DNA of 64,000 bases from contig NZ_DYXM01000276.1 of NCBI RefSeq assembly GCF_020742175.1, forward strand, positions 13,671-77,670, given 5' to 3'. Position numbers and translations under genes: made by a program. This document shows positions 29,281-39,002 of the stretch, piece after piece (the first letter of the stretch is position 1; each line of letters begins with the position of its first letter). The notes beneath the pieces were generated by a model. That model worked only from the letters and a program-made list of their open reading frames with translations, searched no databases and had not been told where the DNA came from. Origin of the DNA: Dietzia timorensis. Lineage in GTDB: Bacteria > Actinomycetota > Actinomycetes > Mycobacteriales > Mycobacteriaceae.

Positions 29281-30567
29281 ATGGTGGATCAGCCGGGTTG
29301 GGAAGGCGGCACCAAGGGCCGCGTCATCGTCGGCGTCGGCGGCGGCATCGCCGCGTACAAGGCGTGCCAGCTCGTCCGGCATTTCCGCGAGCGCGGCCAC
29401 CACGTTGTGGTCATTCCCACCGAATCGGCGCTCCGCTTCGTCGGGGCAGCCACATTCGAGGCGCTTTCGGGCAACCCGGTCTCCACCGACGTGTTCTCCG
29501 ACGTCCCATCTGTGAGACACGTCAATCTGGGTAAACAGGCGGACCTCGTCGTGGTCGCCCCGGCGACGGCAGATCTACTCGCCCGTGTCGCCCAGGGCAG
29601 GGCAGACGACTTGCTCACCACGACGCTGCTCACTGCGACCTGCCCCGTCCTCTTCGCCCCGGCGATGCATACGGAGATGTGGGAGCACCCCGCGACCAGA
29701 CGGAATGTCGCGACCTTGCGTGCCGATGGCGCTACCGTCATGCCCCCGGCTTCCGGTCGACTGACCGGATCCGACACCGGTGCTGGTCGGCTGCCCGAGG
29801 CCGATGAGATCGGCCGCCTCGGCGAGCTCTTGTTGGACATCCCGTCCGCGCTACCCCAGGACATGATCGGGCTTTCCGTACTCGTCACCGCCGGCGGCAC
29901 GCTCGAAGAGCTCGACCCGGTTCGCTATCTCGGGAACCGGTCCTCCGGCAAGCAGGGCCACGCCATCGCTGCGGTCGCCGCCGCGCGGGGAGCCGAGGTC
30001 ACGCTGATAACCGCGGCACAACATCTTCCCGACCCGGCCGCCGTGAACACCCATCGGGTGATTTCCGCGCGCGAGATGCAAGAGTTCCTGATGGAGAAGG
30101 CGCCTGGCGTGGACATCGTCGTCAAGGCCGCGGCAGTCGCGGACTTCCGCCCGGAGTCGGTATCCGAGTCGAAACTCAAGAAGGGCGCGGACGACGAGCC
30201 CGAGACGATCCATCTCCGACGCAATCCCGATTTACTTGCCGGATTGGTGAATGCCCGTTCCGAGGGCGCAATTCCCTCCGACGTCACACTTGTCGGTTTT
30301 GCCGCGGAGACCGGGGATGCCAACGGCTCGGTGTTGGACCATGGTCGCGCGAAGCTCACGCGAAAGGGCTGCGATCTGCTCATTGTGAACAAGGTCGGGC
30401 GCACCGAGGCATTCGGGCAGGACACCAACGCCGGATGGGTTCTGCGTCGCGGCGGTGGGGAAGAAGCGATACCGACCTCCGGGAAGTATTCGGTGTCCGC
30501 GCGGATCTTCGACGCCGTGCTCACGTTCCGCCGGGAGCAAGCCGAGACCACCTCCGACACGGAGTAG
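29281..30567 (+). CDS. coaBC: Bifunctional phosphopantothenoylcysteine decarboxylase / phosphopantothenate-cysteine ligase
   Basis: CoaBC performs two consecutive steps of coenzyme A synthesis. The N-terminal FMN-dependent CoaC half has GVGGGIAAYKACQLVR, APATADLLARVAQG with FAPAMHTEMWEHP, and ASGRLTGSDTGAGRLPE as the cysteine-bearing region equivalent, where the usual GxLACG/S loop reads SGRLTGSDTG. The C-terminal CoaB half has VLVTAGGTLEELDPVRYLGN and NRSSGKQGHAIA. The 428-residue length is slightly above the usual 400-420. A promoter-bearing gap of 120 nt separates it from metK. Confidence 0.95.
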   Translation: MVDQPGWEGGTKGRVIVGVGGGIAAYKACQLVRHFRERGHHVVVIPTESALRFVGAATFEALSGNPVSTDVFSDVPSVRHVNLGKQADLVVVAPATADLLARVAQGRADDLLTTTLLTATCPVLFAPAMHTEMWEHPATRRNVATLRADGATVMPPASGRLTGSDTGAGRLPEADEIGRLGELLLDIPSALPQDMIGLSVLVTAGGTLEELDPVRYLGNRSSGKQGHAIAAVAAARGAEVTLITAAQHLPDPAAVNTHRVISAREMQEFLMEKAPGVDIVVKAAAVADFRPESVSESKLKKGADDEPETIHLRRNPDLLAGLVNARSEGAIPSDVTLVGFAAETGDANGSVLDHGRAKLTRKGCDLLIVNKVGRTEAFGQDTNAGWVLRRGGGEEAIPTSGKYSVSARIFDAVLTFRREQAETTSDTE

Positions 30568-30578
30568 ACAGTTCCGTC

Positions 30579-30619
30579 TAGGCTGTTATTCGTAATGCGA
30601 TAGCGCGCACCTAGGTGCG
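30579..30619 (+). promoter_or_regulatory. metK upstream region: -10-like TAGGCT and a 14-bp perfect palindrome
   Basis: TAGGCT at 30579-30584 is a candidate -10 box, which would place transcription start near 30591. A perfect palindrome CGCACCTAGGTGCG at 30606-30619 follows. It could be a repressor operator within the early transcribed region; with a CTAG loop it could also form only a 5-bp RNA hairpin. I see no recognisable SAM riboswitch in the remaining leader. Confidence 0.4.
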
Positions 30620-30687
30620 ACGGCTAGTCAATGGCTAATGAGGGCGAATTCATTCGGATTCGTCAAGCGTAGGAATAGGAGTCGGGA

Positions 30688-31899
30688 GTGGATCAATCAC
30701 GCCGCCTGTTTACCAGTGAGTCTGTCACCGAAGGTCACCCGGACAAGATCTGCGATGCGATCTCGGATTCGATTCTCGATGCGATGTTGGAACAAGACGC
30801 AAATGCCCGCGTCGCCGTGGAGACGATGGTCACCACCGGCCAGGTCCACGTGGCAGGTGAGGTGAAGACGACCGGTTACGTCGAAATTCCCGATATCGTC
30901 CGCAAGCGGATCCTCGAGGTCGGCTACGACTCCTCGGAGAAGGGCTTCGACGGCAACACGTGTGGTGTGTCCATTTCCATCGGAGCTCAGTCGCCGGAGA
31001 TCGGGCAGGGCGTGGACACCTCGCACGAGGCGCGCACCGAGGGAGACGCCGAGGATGCGATCGCGAAGCAGGGTGCCGGCGACCAGGGCCTGATGTTCGG
31101 CTACGCCTGCTCCGATACGCCCGAACTGATGCCTCTGCCCATCGCTCTTGCGCACCGCCTGTCGCGTCGCCTCACCGAGGTGCGCAAGGACGGCACGCTT
31201 TCCTACCTCCGCCCGGATGGCAAGACCCAGGTCACCATCGAGTACGACGGCGAGAAGGCTGTTCGCCTCGACACGGTGGTCATTTCGACTCAGCACGATC
31301 CCGAGATCGATCTCGACACGACGCTCACCGACGACCTCACCGAGAAGGTTCTGAAGCCGGTGCTCGCCGATGCGGCGGACAATATCGATACCTCCGACTA
31401 CCGTCTCCTGGTCAATCCCACCGGACGCTTCGTGCTCGGCGGACCGATGGGCGACGCCGGTCTGACCGGACGCAAAATCATCGTCGACACCTACGGCGGC
31501 ATGGCCCGCCACGGCGGTGGCGCGTTCTCCGGTAAGGACCCGTCAAAGGTCGACCGGTCCGCGGCATACGCAATGCGCTGGGTGGCGAAGAACATCGTCG
31601 CCGCCGGTCTGGCCGAGCGGGCCGAGGTGCAGGTTGCCTACGCCATCGGCAAGGCGAGCCCGGTGGGCTTGTTCGTCGAAACCTTCGGCACCGAGACCGC
31701 ACCGGTGAAGGACATCCAGAACGCGGTGTCGAAGGTGTTCGATCTTCGCCCCGGCGCGATCATCCGTGACCTCGATCTGCTTCGCCCGATTTACTCGCAG
31801 ACCGCGGCCTACGGCCACTTCGGCCGCACCGATGTCGATCTTCCCTGGGAGCGCACGGACCGCACCGACGAGCTCAAGGCCGCTATCGGTAACGGATAG
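30688..31899 (+). CDS. metK: S-adenosylmethionine synthase
   Basis: MetK makes SAM from methionine and ATP. The 403-residue product has the N-terminal [18 protein letters not shown], the signature [33 protein letters not shown] (given in part) with [19 protein letters not shown] following, and a C-terminal ending typical of the family. GTG 30688 is preceded by AGGAG at 30677-30681. A hairpin at 31906-31929 follows its stop. Confidence 0.98.
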   Translation: MDQSRRLFTSESVTEGHPDKICDAISDSILDAMLEQDANARVAVETMVTTGQVHVAGEVKTTGYVEIPDIVRKRILEVGYDSSEKGFDGNTCGVSISIGAQSPEIGQGVDTSHEARTEGDAEDAIAKQGAGDQGLMFGYACSDTPELMPLPIALAHRLSRRLTEVRKDGTLSYLRPDGKTQVTIEYDGEKAVRLDTVVISTQHDPEIDLDTTLTDDLTEKVLKPVLADAADNIDTSDYRLLVNPTGRFVLGGPMGDAGLTGRKIIVDTYGGMARHGGGAFSGKDPSKVDRSAAYAMRWVAKNIVAAGLAERAEVQVAYAIGKASPVGLFVETFGTETAPVKDIQNAVSKVFDLRPGAIIRDLDLLRPIYSQTAAYGHFGRTDVDLPWERTDRTDELKAAIGNG

Positions 31900-31905
31900 A
31901 AGTAG

Positions 31906-31929
31906 CGGCGCCCGCCACCGGCGGCGCCG
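31906..31929 (+). terminator. Short hairpin after metK
   Basis: A 7-bp GC-rich stem (CGGCGCC 31906-31912 with GGCGCCG 31923-31929) forms with a 10-nt loop starting 7 nt after the metK stop. It has no T-tail. It covers the GTG at 31929, which argues against that codon being the priA start. Confidence 0.5.
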
Positions 31930-31946
31930 TGCTACAACTACACACG

Positions 31947-34025
31947 ATGGCAAAACCCAGTTCAACGCGCGCCCCGGCTTCGGACAAGCCGGTGGCGCGC
32001 GTTTTGCCACTTCTCGGGCTGCCGCAACTTGATCGACTCTTCGACTACCGCGTCGACGAGAAAGACACCGAAAGTGTGCAACCTGGTGTTCGCGTGCGAG
32101 TTCGATTCGCCGGCCGGCTTGTCGACGCATTCGTCTACGAACGGACCGACTCGTCAGATCATCCCCGCGAGCTGCACTACATCGACCGCATCGTGTCCGA
32201 CGAGGTGGTCGTCACCCCCGAGATGTTCGCGCTCGTCGATCGAGTTGCCGCGCGTTGGGTCGGTGCCAGGTCTGATGTGTTCAGGCTCGCTATCCCCCCT
32301 CGCCATGCGACCGCAGAACGCTCCGTCGCCCCGGCCGAAACGGCAACCAGCGACGGCGAGGAAGCACAGGACGAAGGCCAACCTGATCGGCCTTCGCTAC
32401 CGGAGAGTTGGTCCGGTTATCCGCGTGCCGCGTCGTTCGCATCTGCGATGGCTTCGGGCAAACCGGTGCGTGGAGCGTGGACACCCGCGCCGGGCGAGGA
32501 TTGGGCCGCGCGGCTGGCCGAACTCGCATTCTTCGCTGCGACCGGCGACCGACAGTCGATCATCGTCGTTCCCGACCAGCGCGATGTCGATGTCGTTTCG
32601 TCCCGATTGAAAGACGCGGCAGGCGACTTCGGGCGCGCTCCGGGCGACATAGTCGAGCTCACCGCGAGCCTCGGGCCGCAGGCCAGGTACACGCGGTGGC
32701 TCAAGGTGCTTCGCGGGCACGCGAAGGTCGTCGTCGGCACGAGGAGCGCGGTCTGGGCGCCGGCGAGACATCCGGGAATCATCATCGTCTGGGACGACGG
32801 CGACGATTCGCTCTCCGAGCCGCGCGCGCCGTATCCACACGCCAGGGAAGTGGCGACCTTGCGCTCGTCCCTTGCTCACGCACCTTTGGTTCTGGCGGGT
32901 CCGATTCGTACGCCAGAGGTCGCCGCTCTCGTCGAAGCTGGTTGGGCGCCGGAGATCACCGCTGCCCCGGAAAGCAGGAGACGCCTTCCGAGGATTGTCG
33001 CCGTCACCAACGCGGATCCCGTGCAGGCTCGCGATATCGCGGGCGGACATACCCGACTGCCGACCGTGGCGATGACGATGGCTCGCCAGGCACTCGACCG
33101 AGGTCAGCCGGTACTCGTCCAGGTACCGCGTAGAGGCTATATACCCCGGCTACTCTGCCAAAAGTGCCGAACGCCCGCCCGTTGTCGGCGCTGCCATGGC
33201 CCATTGGCGATAGGGGAGGCGAACACCGACGGTGCCGGCGCTCTGGTGTGTGGCTGGTGCGGTGTACACGACGTTGCCTACAGCTGCCCAGAATGTGGTT
33301 CGCGCAGGTTGCGCGCCGGTGTTGTCGGTGCCTCCAGAACTGCGGAAGAGCTCGGGCGCATGTTTCCCGGCACCAGGATCGTCCGGGCATCGGGGTCCGA
33401 GACATTGTCCGACGCCCCCGAAGGTCCGATGCTCGTGGTCTCGACCCCAGGGGCCGAACCGACTCCCGAACATGGTTATGGGGCGGCGCTCCTTCTCGAT
33501 GCCTGGACATTGCTGAGTAGACCGGACCTGCGCGCCACCCAGCAGGCGTTCCGCCGTTGGGTCGGTGCGGCGAGGCTCGTCGTTTCGCACTCCGATGGCG
33601 GCGAGGTGTTCTGCTCCGCCGAGGCGTCCACCGATATCGCGCAGGCGCTGATCCGCTGGGACGTCGATGGTTTCGCGCACCGTGAACTCGCGGAGCGTCG
33701 CGAGGTCGGGTTTCCGCCCGCCGCGCACCTGTTCGCCATTGACGGCGCCTCCTCCGACGTCATGGCTGTGTCCGACTATGTGGAGGACCATGGCGCAGAG
33801 CGTCTTGGCTTCGTTCCGGAGATTTTGGGCCCGGTGGACGTGCCGTCGGCGGAGCCGCTTCCGGGGGCGGCCCCTGACGAGGTTCCCGAACGCGTGCTCG
33901 TGCGGATACCGCGCAACCAGGTGGACCAGGTCTCGCACGCGTTGCTCGCCGCGGTGATCTCGCGAGCAACCCGGCGGGACGGCAGCCCTGTTCGGATCCG
34001 TCTGGACCCGCTGCACATCGGCTAG
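31947..34025 (+). CDS. priA: Probable replication restart protein PriA, helicase-inactive actinobacterial type
   Basis: PriA reloads the replisome at collapsed forks. The 692-residue product has the 3'-DNA-binding domain (PVARVLPLLGLPQLDRLFDY), a helicase-like core and eight zinc-binding cysteines (CQKC, CRRC, CGWC, CPEC between about residues 400 and 455). The Walker A region reads GAWTPAPGEDW instead of GxTGSGKT, and the DEEH box reads WDDGDD, so ATP hydrolysis is not expected. This is established for actinobacterial PriA. Start choice: ATG 31947; GTG 31929 lies in the metK hairpin, and GTG 31992 would give MARVLPLLG. Confidence 0.9.
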   Translation: MAKPSSTRAPASDKPVARVLPLLGLPQLDRLFDYRVDEKDTESVQPGVRVRVRFAGRLVDAFVYERTDSSDHPRELHYIDRIVSDEVVVTPEMFALVDRVAARWVGARSDVFRLAIPPRHATAERSVAPAETATSDGEEAQDEGQPDRPSLPESWSGYPRAASFASAMASGKPVRGAWTPAPGEDWAARLAELAFFAATGDRQSIIVVPDQRDVDVVSSRLKDAAGDFGRAPGDIVELTASLGPQARYTRWLKVLRGHAKVVVGTRSAVWAPARHPGIIIVWDDGDDSLSEPRAPYPHAREVATLRSSLAHAPLVLAGPIRTPEVAALVEAGWAPEITAAPESRRRLPRIVAVTNADPVQARDIAGGHTRLPTVAMTMARQALDRGQPVLVQVPRRGYIPRLLCQKCRTPARCRRCHGPLAIGEANTDGAGALVCGWCGVHDVAYSCPECGSRRLRAGVVGASRTAEELGRMFPGTRIVRASGSETLSDAPEGPMLVVSTPGAEPTPEHGYGAALLLDAWTLLSRPDLRATQQAFRRWVGAARLVVSHSDGGEVFCSAEASTDIAQALIRWDVDGFAHRELAERREVGFPPAAHLFAIDGASSDVMAVSDYVEDHGAERLGFVPEILGPVDVPSAEPLPGAAPDEVPERVLVRIPRNQVDQVSHALLAAVISRATRRDGSPVRIRLDPLHIG
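31964..32003 (+). terminator. Terminator-like hairpin inside the 5' end of priA
   Basis: AACGCGCGCC (31964-31973) pairs with GGCGCGCGTT (31994-32003), and CCGGCTT (31974-31980) pairs with AAGCCGG (31986-31992), with one bulged T and a 5-nt loop. The 17-bp stem ends in GTTTTG. It lies within codons 6-19 counted from ATG 31947, so it is either the true metK terminator (implying a later priA start or post-terminator transcription) or an attenuator. Confidence 0.5.
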
Positions 34026-34083
34026 GCCCAAACCATTGGGAAGTCTGCCGACACCGAGTGGTGGTTTGGCCAGGCCACGGCAA

Positions 34084-34089
34084 TAGAAT
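34084..34089 (+). promoter_or_regulatory. Predicted -10 box (TAGAAT) for def-fmt-rsmB
   Basis: TAGAAT matches TANNNT in the 123-nt gap between priA and def and predicts a leader of about 55 nt. AAGGAAGGGA upstream of the def ATG at 34149 supplies the ribosome site. Confidence 0.4.
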
Positions 34090-34148
34090 GGGCGCTAACG
34101 TCGCGACCGTGATCGCGCGCCTGACAAGGAAGGGACGTACCTACGCAC

Positions 34149-34739
34149 ATGGCTATTCGACCGATTCGGCTCTTTCCCGACGCCGTCCTGCGCACACGTG
34201 CAGATGAGGTGCATGAGATCGACGCGGGCGTGCGCAAGCTGGTCACGGACATGTGGGACACGATGGATCATGCCGAAGGGGTCGGTCTGGCCGCACCGCA
34301 GGTCGGTGTGTCCCGCCGCGTTTTCGTCTACGACGACAGAGACGGACACCGCGGTGCGTTGATCAATCCGAGCTACACCGTTCCCAGCTCGGACAGCGAG
34401 TTCGATTACGAGGGGTGCCTGTCGGTGCCCGAAATCGGCGGAGAGATCGACCGACCGCTGGAAATCGATGTCACCGGGACCGATGAAAACGGTGACGAGG
34501 TTCGTTTCCACGCCGATGGGCTTCTCGCTCGCATTTGTCAGCACGAGATCGACCACCTCGACGGGATAATGTTCATGCAGCGTCTGACCGGGGACGCCCG
34601 AAAAGAGGCGATGGCCGCGATACGCAGTGCCGAGTGGTTCGGCATGCCCGCCATCCTCGGGGATCTCGTGTTCGAGGAAATCGGCGCGGCAGAAGTCGAG
34701 GCCGGCCAGCTCTCCGTCGCCGAAGCTCAGGATCGATAG
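34149..34739 (+). CDS. def: Peptide deformylase
   Basis: Def removes the formyl group from nascent N-terminal methionine. The 196-residue product has all three signature motifs: motif 1 [10 protein letters not shown] near residue 42, motif 2 EGCLSVPE with the Cys metal ligand near 92, and motif 3 QHEIDHLDG near 132. fmt starts 4 nt after its stop, pairing formylation and deformylation in one transcript. Confidence 0.97.
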   Translation: MAIRPIRLFPDAVLRTRADEVHEIDAGVRKLVTDMWDTMDHAEGVGLAAPQVGVSRRVFVYDDRDGHRGALINPSYTVPSSDSEFDYEGCLSVPEIGGEIDRPLEIDVTGTDENGDEVRFHADGLLARICQHEIDHLDGIMFMQRLTGDARKEAMAAIRSAEWFGMPAILGDLVFEEIGAAEVEAGQLSVAEAQDR

Positions 34740-34743
34740 ACCG

Positions 34744-35691
34744 ATGAGAATCGTATTCGCAGGTACGCCGGAAACCGCGGTGCCGTCCCTCAAAGCGCTC
34801 ATCGACAGCGATGCACACGAGGTGGCCGCTGTGATCACTCGTCCCGATGCGCCGAAGGGGAGAGGCCGCACCCTGCACCGTTCGCCGGTCGGCGAGGTCG
34901 CACACGCCGCCGGGATCGAGGTACTTACCCCTTCGAGCGGACGAGACCCCGAACTGGCAACCGCGCTCCGCGGCCTCGATATCGAGGCCGCAGCCGTGGT
35001 GGCCTACGGAAACATCCTTCCTCAGGACGTGCTCGACATTCCTCGCCATGGGTGGGTCAACCTACATTTCTCTCTCCTGCCGGCTTGGCGTGGCGCGTCT
35101 CCGGTCAACGCGGCAATCGCCGCGGGCGACGAGATCACCGGCGCAAGTACGTTCCGGCTCGAGGCGGCAATGGATACCGGCCCGGTATACGGCACGATCA
35201 CAGAACCCATCAAGGCCGAGGACACCGCCGGCGCGCTTCTCGAACGACTCGCTGACTCCGGGGCAGGCCTGCTTGTCGCCACTTTGGACGGAATCGAATC
35301 CGGCGAGGTCGTCGCCGTAGAGCAGCCGGCAGACGGGGTCTCCTACACTGGGAAGATCAGCTCCGCCGACGCACGAATCCGGTGGGACCTGCCGGCCTTC
35401 GCCGTCGACCGGCACGTCCGCTCCATCACGCCGGCTCCCGGAGCGTGGACCGAGCTTGACGGCGAGCGCTTCAAAATCTGGGCCGTAACTCTGCCTTCGG
35501 GAGATCCCCTTCCTGAGCAGTCGGGCGGGCTCGCCGCAGGTGAGCTCAACTGGACGAAGAAAACTCTATTCGTCGGTACCGCCACCGGCCCCATCGTGAT
35601 CGACCGGCTACAGCCGCCAGGGAAGAAGCCGATGAACGCCATGGACTGGGTACGCGGTAGCCACATCGAACCGGGAGCACAATTCGCATGA
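34744..35691 (+). CDS. fmt: Methionyl-tRNA formyltransferase
   Basis: Fmt formylates initiator Met-tRNA from 10-formyl-THF. The 315-residue product has [16 protein letters not shown] at the N-terminus, [12 protein letters not shown] equivalent ([12 protein letters not shown]) near residue 36, the catalytic [11 protein letters not shown] and [16 protein letters not shown], and a C-terminal OB-like domain. The ATG start gives the conserved N-terminus. It overlaps rsmB by 4 nt (ATGA). Confidence 0.97.
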   Translation: MRIVFAGTPETAVPSLKALIDSDAHEVAAVITRPDAPKGRGRTLHRSPVGEVAHAAGIEVLTPSSGRDPELATALRGLDIEAAAVVAYGNILPQDVLDIPRHGWVNLHFSLLPAWRGASPVNAAIAAGDEITGASTFRLEAAMDTGPVYGTITEPIKAEDTAGALLERLADSGAGLLVATLDGIESGEVVAVEQPADGVSYTGKISSADARIRWDLPAFAVDRHVRSITPAPGAWTELDGERFKIWAVTLPSGDPLPEQSGGLAAGELNWTKKTLFVGTATGPIVIDRLQPPGKKPMNAMDWVRGSHIEPGAQFA

Positions 35692-37220
35692 GCGACGACA
35701 ACCGCAATCGCGCAGGCACCGGTTCCGCCGGCGGGCGCGGGCCGAAAAATCAGGGTTCCGGTCCCAAGAAAGGCAGCTCCTCCCGGGCGAAGGGTGGAGA
35801 GCGCGGGCAAGGCCGCGGAGCGGACAGGGCACAACGTCAGCGTCGACAAGGCCCCGGTGCGGACACGGGGCGGCGACCGCAGCTCAAAGATCCGCGCGCG
35901 GTGGCGCTGGCGCTTCTCACGGCTGTGCGCGAACGTGGCGCTTATGCAAATCTCGAGCTTCCCTCCCTGCTCCGGAAGGCAAAGCTCGACGAGCGGGACA
36001 CCTCGCTGGCGACGGAACTGTCGTATGGCACCGCGCGCGCCCAGGGGCAGTTGGACCGAATCATCGCCAAGGCTGCGGGCCGATCGCCGGCCAAGATCGA
36101 CGCAGATGCTCTCGATGTGCTCAGGCTCGGTGCCTATCAGCTCCTCTACACTCGTGTAGCGCAACATGCTGCAGTCGATACAACTGTAGAGTTGGCGAAG
36201 CGGGAAGGGCTCATTCGTGCGGCCGGGTTCATCAACGCGGTGATGCACAAGATCACCGCTCATGATCTGGCCGGCTGGACACACATCCTGCAGGAGGGGA
36301 TCTCGGATCCGTTCGAACGCATGGCGATCGGAACCGCACACCCGGAGTGGATCGTGCGCTCCTTCGCAAACGCGCTCGGGAAAGATGCCGCGGAGCTCCC
36401 GCAGCTCCTTGCTGCGGATGATTCCCGACCGAAAGTGCATCTCGCTGCGCGACCAGGTGCGATCACCGCCGAGGAGCTGGCACTCATCACCGGTGGGGAC
36501 GAGGCGGAACTGTCCCCGTACGGCGTATATCTTCCCTCCGGGTCGCCGGGGGACCTCGAGCCCGTGAAAGAGCATCTCGCCGCCGTGCAAGACGAAGGCA
36601 GCCAGCTCGTGGCGCTCGCCGCCGCGAATATGCCGCTCGACGGTGAGGACACCGGCCGTTGGCTCGACCTATGTGCCGGGCCGGGCGGCAAGGCGACGAT
36701 GCTGGGCGCGCTCGCAGATATCGCCGGCGCCGAGGTGACGGCGATCGAAGTTGCCGCCCATCGCGCAAAGCTCGTCGACGGCGCCACCAACGGGCTTCCC
36801 GTGCAGGTCAAGGTCGCCGATGGACGCAATCCCGGCTTGGAGCCCGGGTTCGACAGGGTACTCGTCGATGCCCCGTGCACCGGTCTCGGCGCGCTACGGC
36901 GGCGCCCGGAGTCCCGCTGGCGTCGGTCCCCGGACGACGTGACCGAGCTGACTGCGTTGCAAAAGGAATTGCTCGCGAGCGCGCTCAAACTCGTCCGCCC
37001 GGGCGGAGTCGTCGTCTACGCCACCTGTTCTCCGCACCTGCCGGAGACGGTCTCGGTAGTAAACGACGCTGTCCGGCGTCATTCTGCGGAGATCCTCGAC
37101 GTTCGCGAGGGCCTCCCCGAGGCGCTTTCCGGGGAAGAGGGCCCCTGGGTTCAGCTGTGGCCACACCGCCACGGCACCGACGCGATGTTCATGTGTGCGC
37201 TACGGCGCGCCGACGCCTAA
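35688..37220 (+). CDS. rsmB: 16S rRNA (cytosine-967 C5) methyltransferase
   Basis: RsmB methylates C967 of 16S rRNA using SAM. The 510-residue product has a basic, Gly/Lys/Arg-rich N-terminal tail of about 65 residues, a NusB-like RNA-binding domain ([38 protein letters not shown]), and a SAM methyltransferase domain with motif [18 protein letters not shown], the catalytic [15 protein letters not shown] and [11 protein letters not shown]. It is coupled to fmt by ATGA. The tail is longer than in E. coli and is probably disordered. Confidence 0.95.
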   Translation: MSDDNRNRAGTGSAGGRGPKNQGSGPKKGSSSRAKGGERGQGRGADRAQRQRRQGPGADTGRRPQLKDPRAVALALLTAVRERGAYANLELPSLLRKAKLDERDTSLATELSYGTARAQGQLDRIIAKAAGRSPAKIDADALDVLRLGAYQLLYTRVAQHAAVDTTVELAKREGLIRAAGFINAVMHKITAHDLAGWTHILQEGISDPFERMAIGTAHPEWIVRSFANALGKDAAELPQLLAADDSRPKVHLAARPGAITAEELALITGGDEAELSPYGVYLPSGSPGDLEPVKEHLAAVQDEGSQLVALAAANMPLDGEDTGRWLDLCAGPGGKATMLGALADIAGAEVTAIEVAAHRAKLVDGATNGLPVQVKVADGRNPGLEPGFDRVLVDAPCTGLGALRRRPESRWRRSPDDVTELTALQKELLASALKLVRPGGVVVYATCSPHLPETVSVVNDAVRRHSAEILDVREGLPEALSGEEGPWVQLWPHRHGTDAMFMCALRRADA

Positions 37221-37224
37221 CCAA

Positions 37225-37230
37225 TACGAT
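37225..37230 (+). promoter_or_regulatory. -10 box (TACGAT) predicting a leaderless mRNA for rpe
   Basis: TACGAT ends 7 nt before ATG 37238 and starts 4 nt after the rsmB stop. No ribosome site precedes rpe, consistent with a leaderless transcript that also carries ribD. Confidence 0.45.
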
Positions 37231-37237
37231 GGGAACC

Positions 37238-37897
37238 ATGAGCCGACCAGTAGTGATCGCCCCGTCCATTCTTTCCGCTGATTTCGCCCGACTCGACACC
37301 GAGATCCAGCGCATCCCGGACGCCGACTGGATACACGTCGACGTCATGGATGGCCATTTCGTGCCGAACCTGACCATCGGCGCCCCGGTCGCGAAGGCGA
37401 TCAAGAGGGTGACCGACAAGCCACTCGACTGCCACCTGATGATCGAGGACCCGGGCCGTTGGGTCGGCGACTACGTCGACGCCGGTGCCTCGAACGTGAC
37501 CTTCCACGTCGAGGCGACGAACGATCCGGTCTCCATCGCACGCAAGCTTCGCGAGTCCGGCTGCGGGGCCGGGCTCACGTTGAAGCCCGGCACTCCGGCG
37601 GACGATTATCTCGAGATGGTGCCCGAATTCGATCTCGTGCTCATCATGAGCGTCGAGCCCGGCTTTGGCGGCCAATCGTTCATGCCCGACATGCTCGACA
37701 AGGCTCGCGCATTCCGGGCGGAGATCGACCGTCTCGGCCTCGATACTCGACTGGAGATCGACGGCGGAATCTCGGCCGACACCATCGCCCAGGCCGCGGC
37801 AGCCGGATGCGACACCTACGTAGCCGGCTCGGCCGTCTACGGCGCCGAGGATCCGAACGAGGCCGTCCGCACGCTGCGCTCGATCGCCACGAGCTGA
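37238..37897 (+). CDS. rpe: Ribulose-phosphate 3-epimerase
   Basis: Rpe interconverts ribulose 5-phosphate and xylulose 5-phosphate. The 219-residue TIM-barrel product shows APSILSADFARL, HVDVMDGHFVPNLTIG with the metal and catalytic His/Asp, DCHLMIEDP, VEPGFGGQSFMP and EIDGGISADTI. ATG 37238 is preferred because of the -10 box 7 nt upstream; ATG 37229 lies partly in that box. It overlaps ribD by 1 nt and supplies the ribulose 5-phosphate pool also used in riboflavin synthesis. Confidence 0.96.
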   Translation: MSRPVVIAPSILSADFARLDTEIQRIPDADWIHVDVMDGHFVPNLTIGAPVAKAIKRVTDKPLDCHLMIEDPGRWVGDYVDAGASNVTFHVEATNDPVSIARKLRESGCGAGLTLKPGTPADDYLEMVPEFDLVLIMSVEPGFGGQSFMPDMLDKARAFRAEIDRLGLDTRLEIDGGISADTIAQAAAAGCDTYVAGSAVYGAEDPNEAVRTLRSIATS

Positions 37898-38997
37898 TGT
37901 CTTCGCGATCCGGTCCGCCACAATCCGTGCGGGAGCGATTTGCGCCCTACATGGACCTGGCGGCGCGGACTGCAGAGAAGCAGTGGGGCACGACCCGGCC
38001 CAATCCGACCGTCGGCGCGGTCGTGCTCGATGCCGACGGCAACGTCGTCGCCACCGGGGCGACAGAACCGGCGGGCGGGCGACACGCGGAGATCGTCGCG
38101 CTCGATGCGGCAGGCGACCGCGCGCGAGGCGGCAGCATCATCGTCACGCTCGAGCCGTGCAACCACACCGGGCGCACCGGGCCTTGCGCCTCGCGAATCC
38201 TCGAAGAGGGCCTAGCCACCGTCGTGTACGCGGTCGGCGACCCCAATCCCGTCGCCTCCGGCGGGGCGGAACGCCTGGCCGCCGGAGGGATCGAGGTCCA
38301 TGCGGACGTCGGTATGACGGCGGACGGCCGAGGCGCCGATGTTCTTGTCGGCCCCCTCGGGTCCTGGTACCACCTCGCCCGGACCGGGCTTCCGCAGGTC
38401 ACCTGGAAATACGCGGCGTCCCTCGATGGTCGCTCCGCCGCCGCAGACGGCACCAGCCAGTGGATCACGGGGACCGAGGCGCGCGCGCACACGCTCGCCC
38501 GTCGCTCGCTGCATGACGCGATAGTCGTCGGCTCCGGCACCGCGCTCGCCGACGATCCGGCGCTCACGGCGCGCGATGCCCAGGGCCGGCTGCTCGAGCG
38601 GCAGCCGTTGCGGTGCGTCATGGGGGAGAGCGAGGTTCCGTCCGGAGCGCGCGTGCGGGGTGACGATGGCCGGTTCCTACCTCTGCGGACCAGAGATCCG
38701 CTCACCGCGATTCGAAGTATCGCGTCCGCCGCCGGACCGGGCACCGAATCCATACTTCTCGAAGGCGGCCCCCGACTAGCCGGAGCATTCGTGCAGGCGG
38801 GGATGGTGAACCGAATCGAAGCGTATATTGCGCCCGCCCTACTCGGTGCGGGCACATCGGCGCTAGTCGGGGCTGGGGTGGACACCATCGAGCAGACGCA
38901 CAGGTTTACCATCGAAGCGATAGAAATGATCGGATCGGACCTGTTCGCGGTCCTCACGCCGCGTCTGCGGGGCCCGATCGAGCAAAGAGAAGGATGA
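37897..38997 (+). CDS. ribD: Bifunctional riboflavin deaminase/reductase RibD
   Basis: RibD deaminates the pyrimidine from GTP cyclohydrolase II and then reduces its ribosyl side chain. The 366-residue product has the zinc deaminase domain (GGRHAEIVALD near residue 62, EPCNHTGRTGPCASRI near 86) and the C-terminal NADPH-dependent reductase (VTWKYAASLDGRSAA, SILLEGGPRLAGAF). The ATG overlaps the rpe TGA by 1 nt (TGATG), so it is co-translated with rpe. Confidence 0.96.
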   Translation: MSSRSGPPQSVRERFAPYMDLAARTAEKQWGTTRPNPTVGAVVLDADGNVVATGATEPAGGRHAEIVALDAAGDRARGGSIIVTLEPCNHTGRTGPCASRILEEGLATVVYAVGDPNPVASGGAERLAAGGIEVHADVGMTADGRGADVLVGPLGSWYHLARTGLPQVTWKYAASLDGRSAAADGTSQWITGTEARAHTLARRSLHDAIVVGSGTALADDPALTARDAQGRLLERQPLRCVMGESEVPSGARVRGDDGRFLPLRTRDPLTAIRSIASAAGPGTESILLEGGPRLAGAFVQAGMVNRIEAYIAPALLGAGTSALVGAGVDTIEQTHRFTIEAIEMIGSDLFAVLTPRLRGPIEQREG

Positions 38998-39002
38998 CGG
39001 AC

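Noticed and set aside
30568..30687. SAM riboswitch ahead of metK
   Set aside because: The gap is short and I could not match a SAM-I, SAM-II or SAM-IV core; only a 14-bp palindrome stands out. A covariance-model search would settle it.
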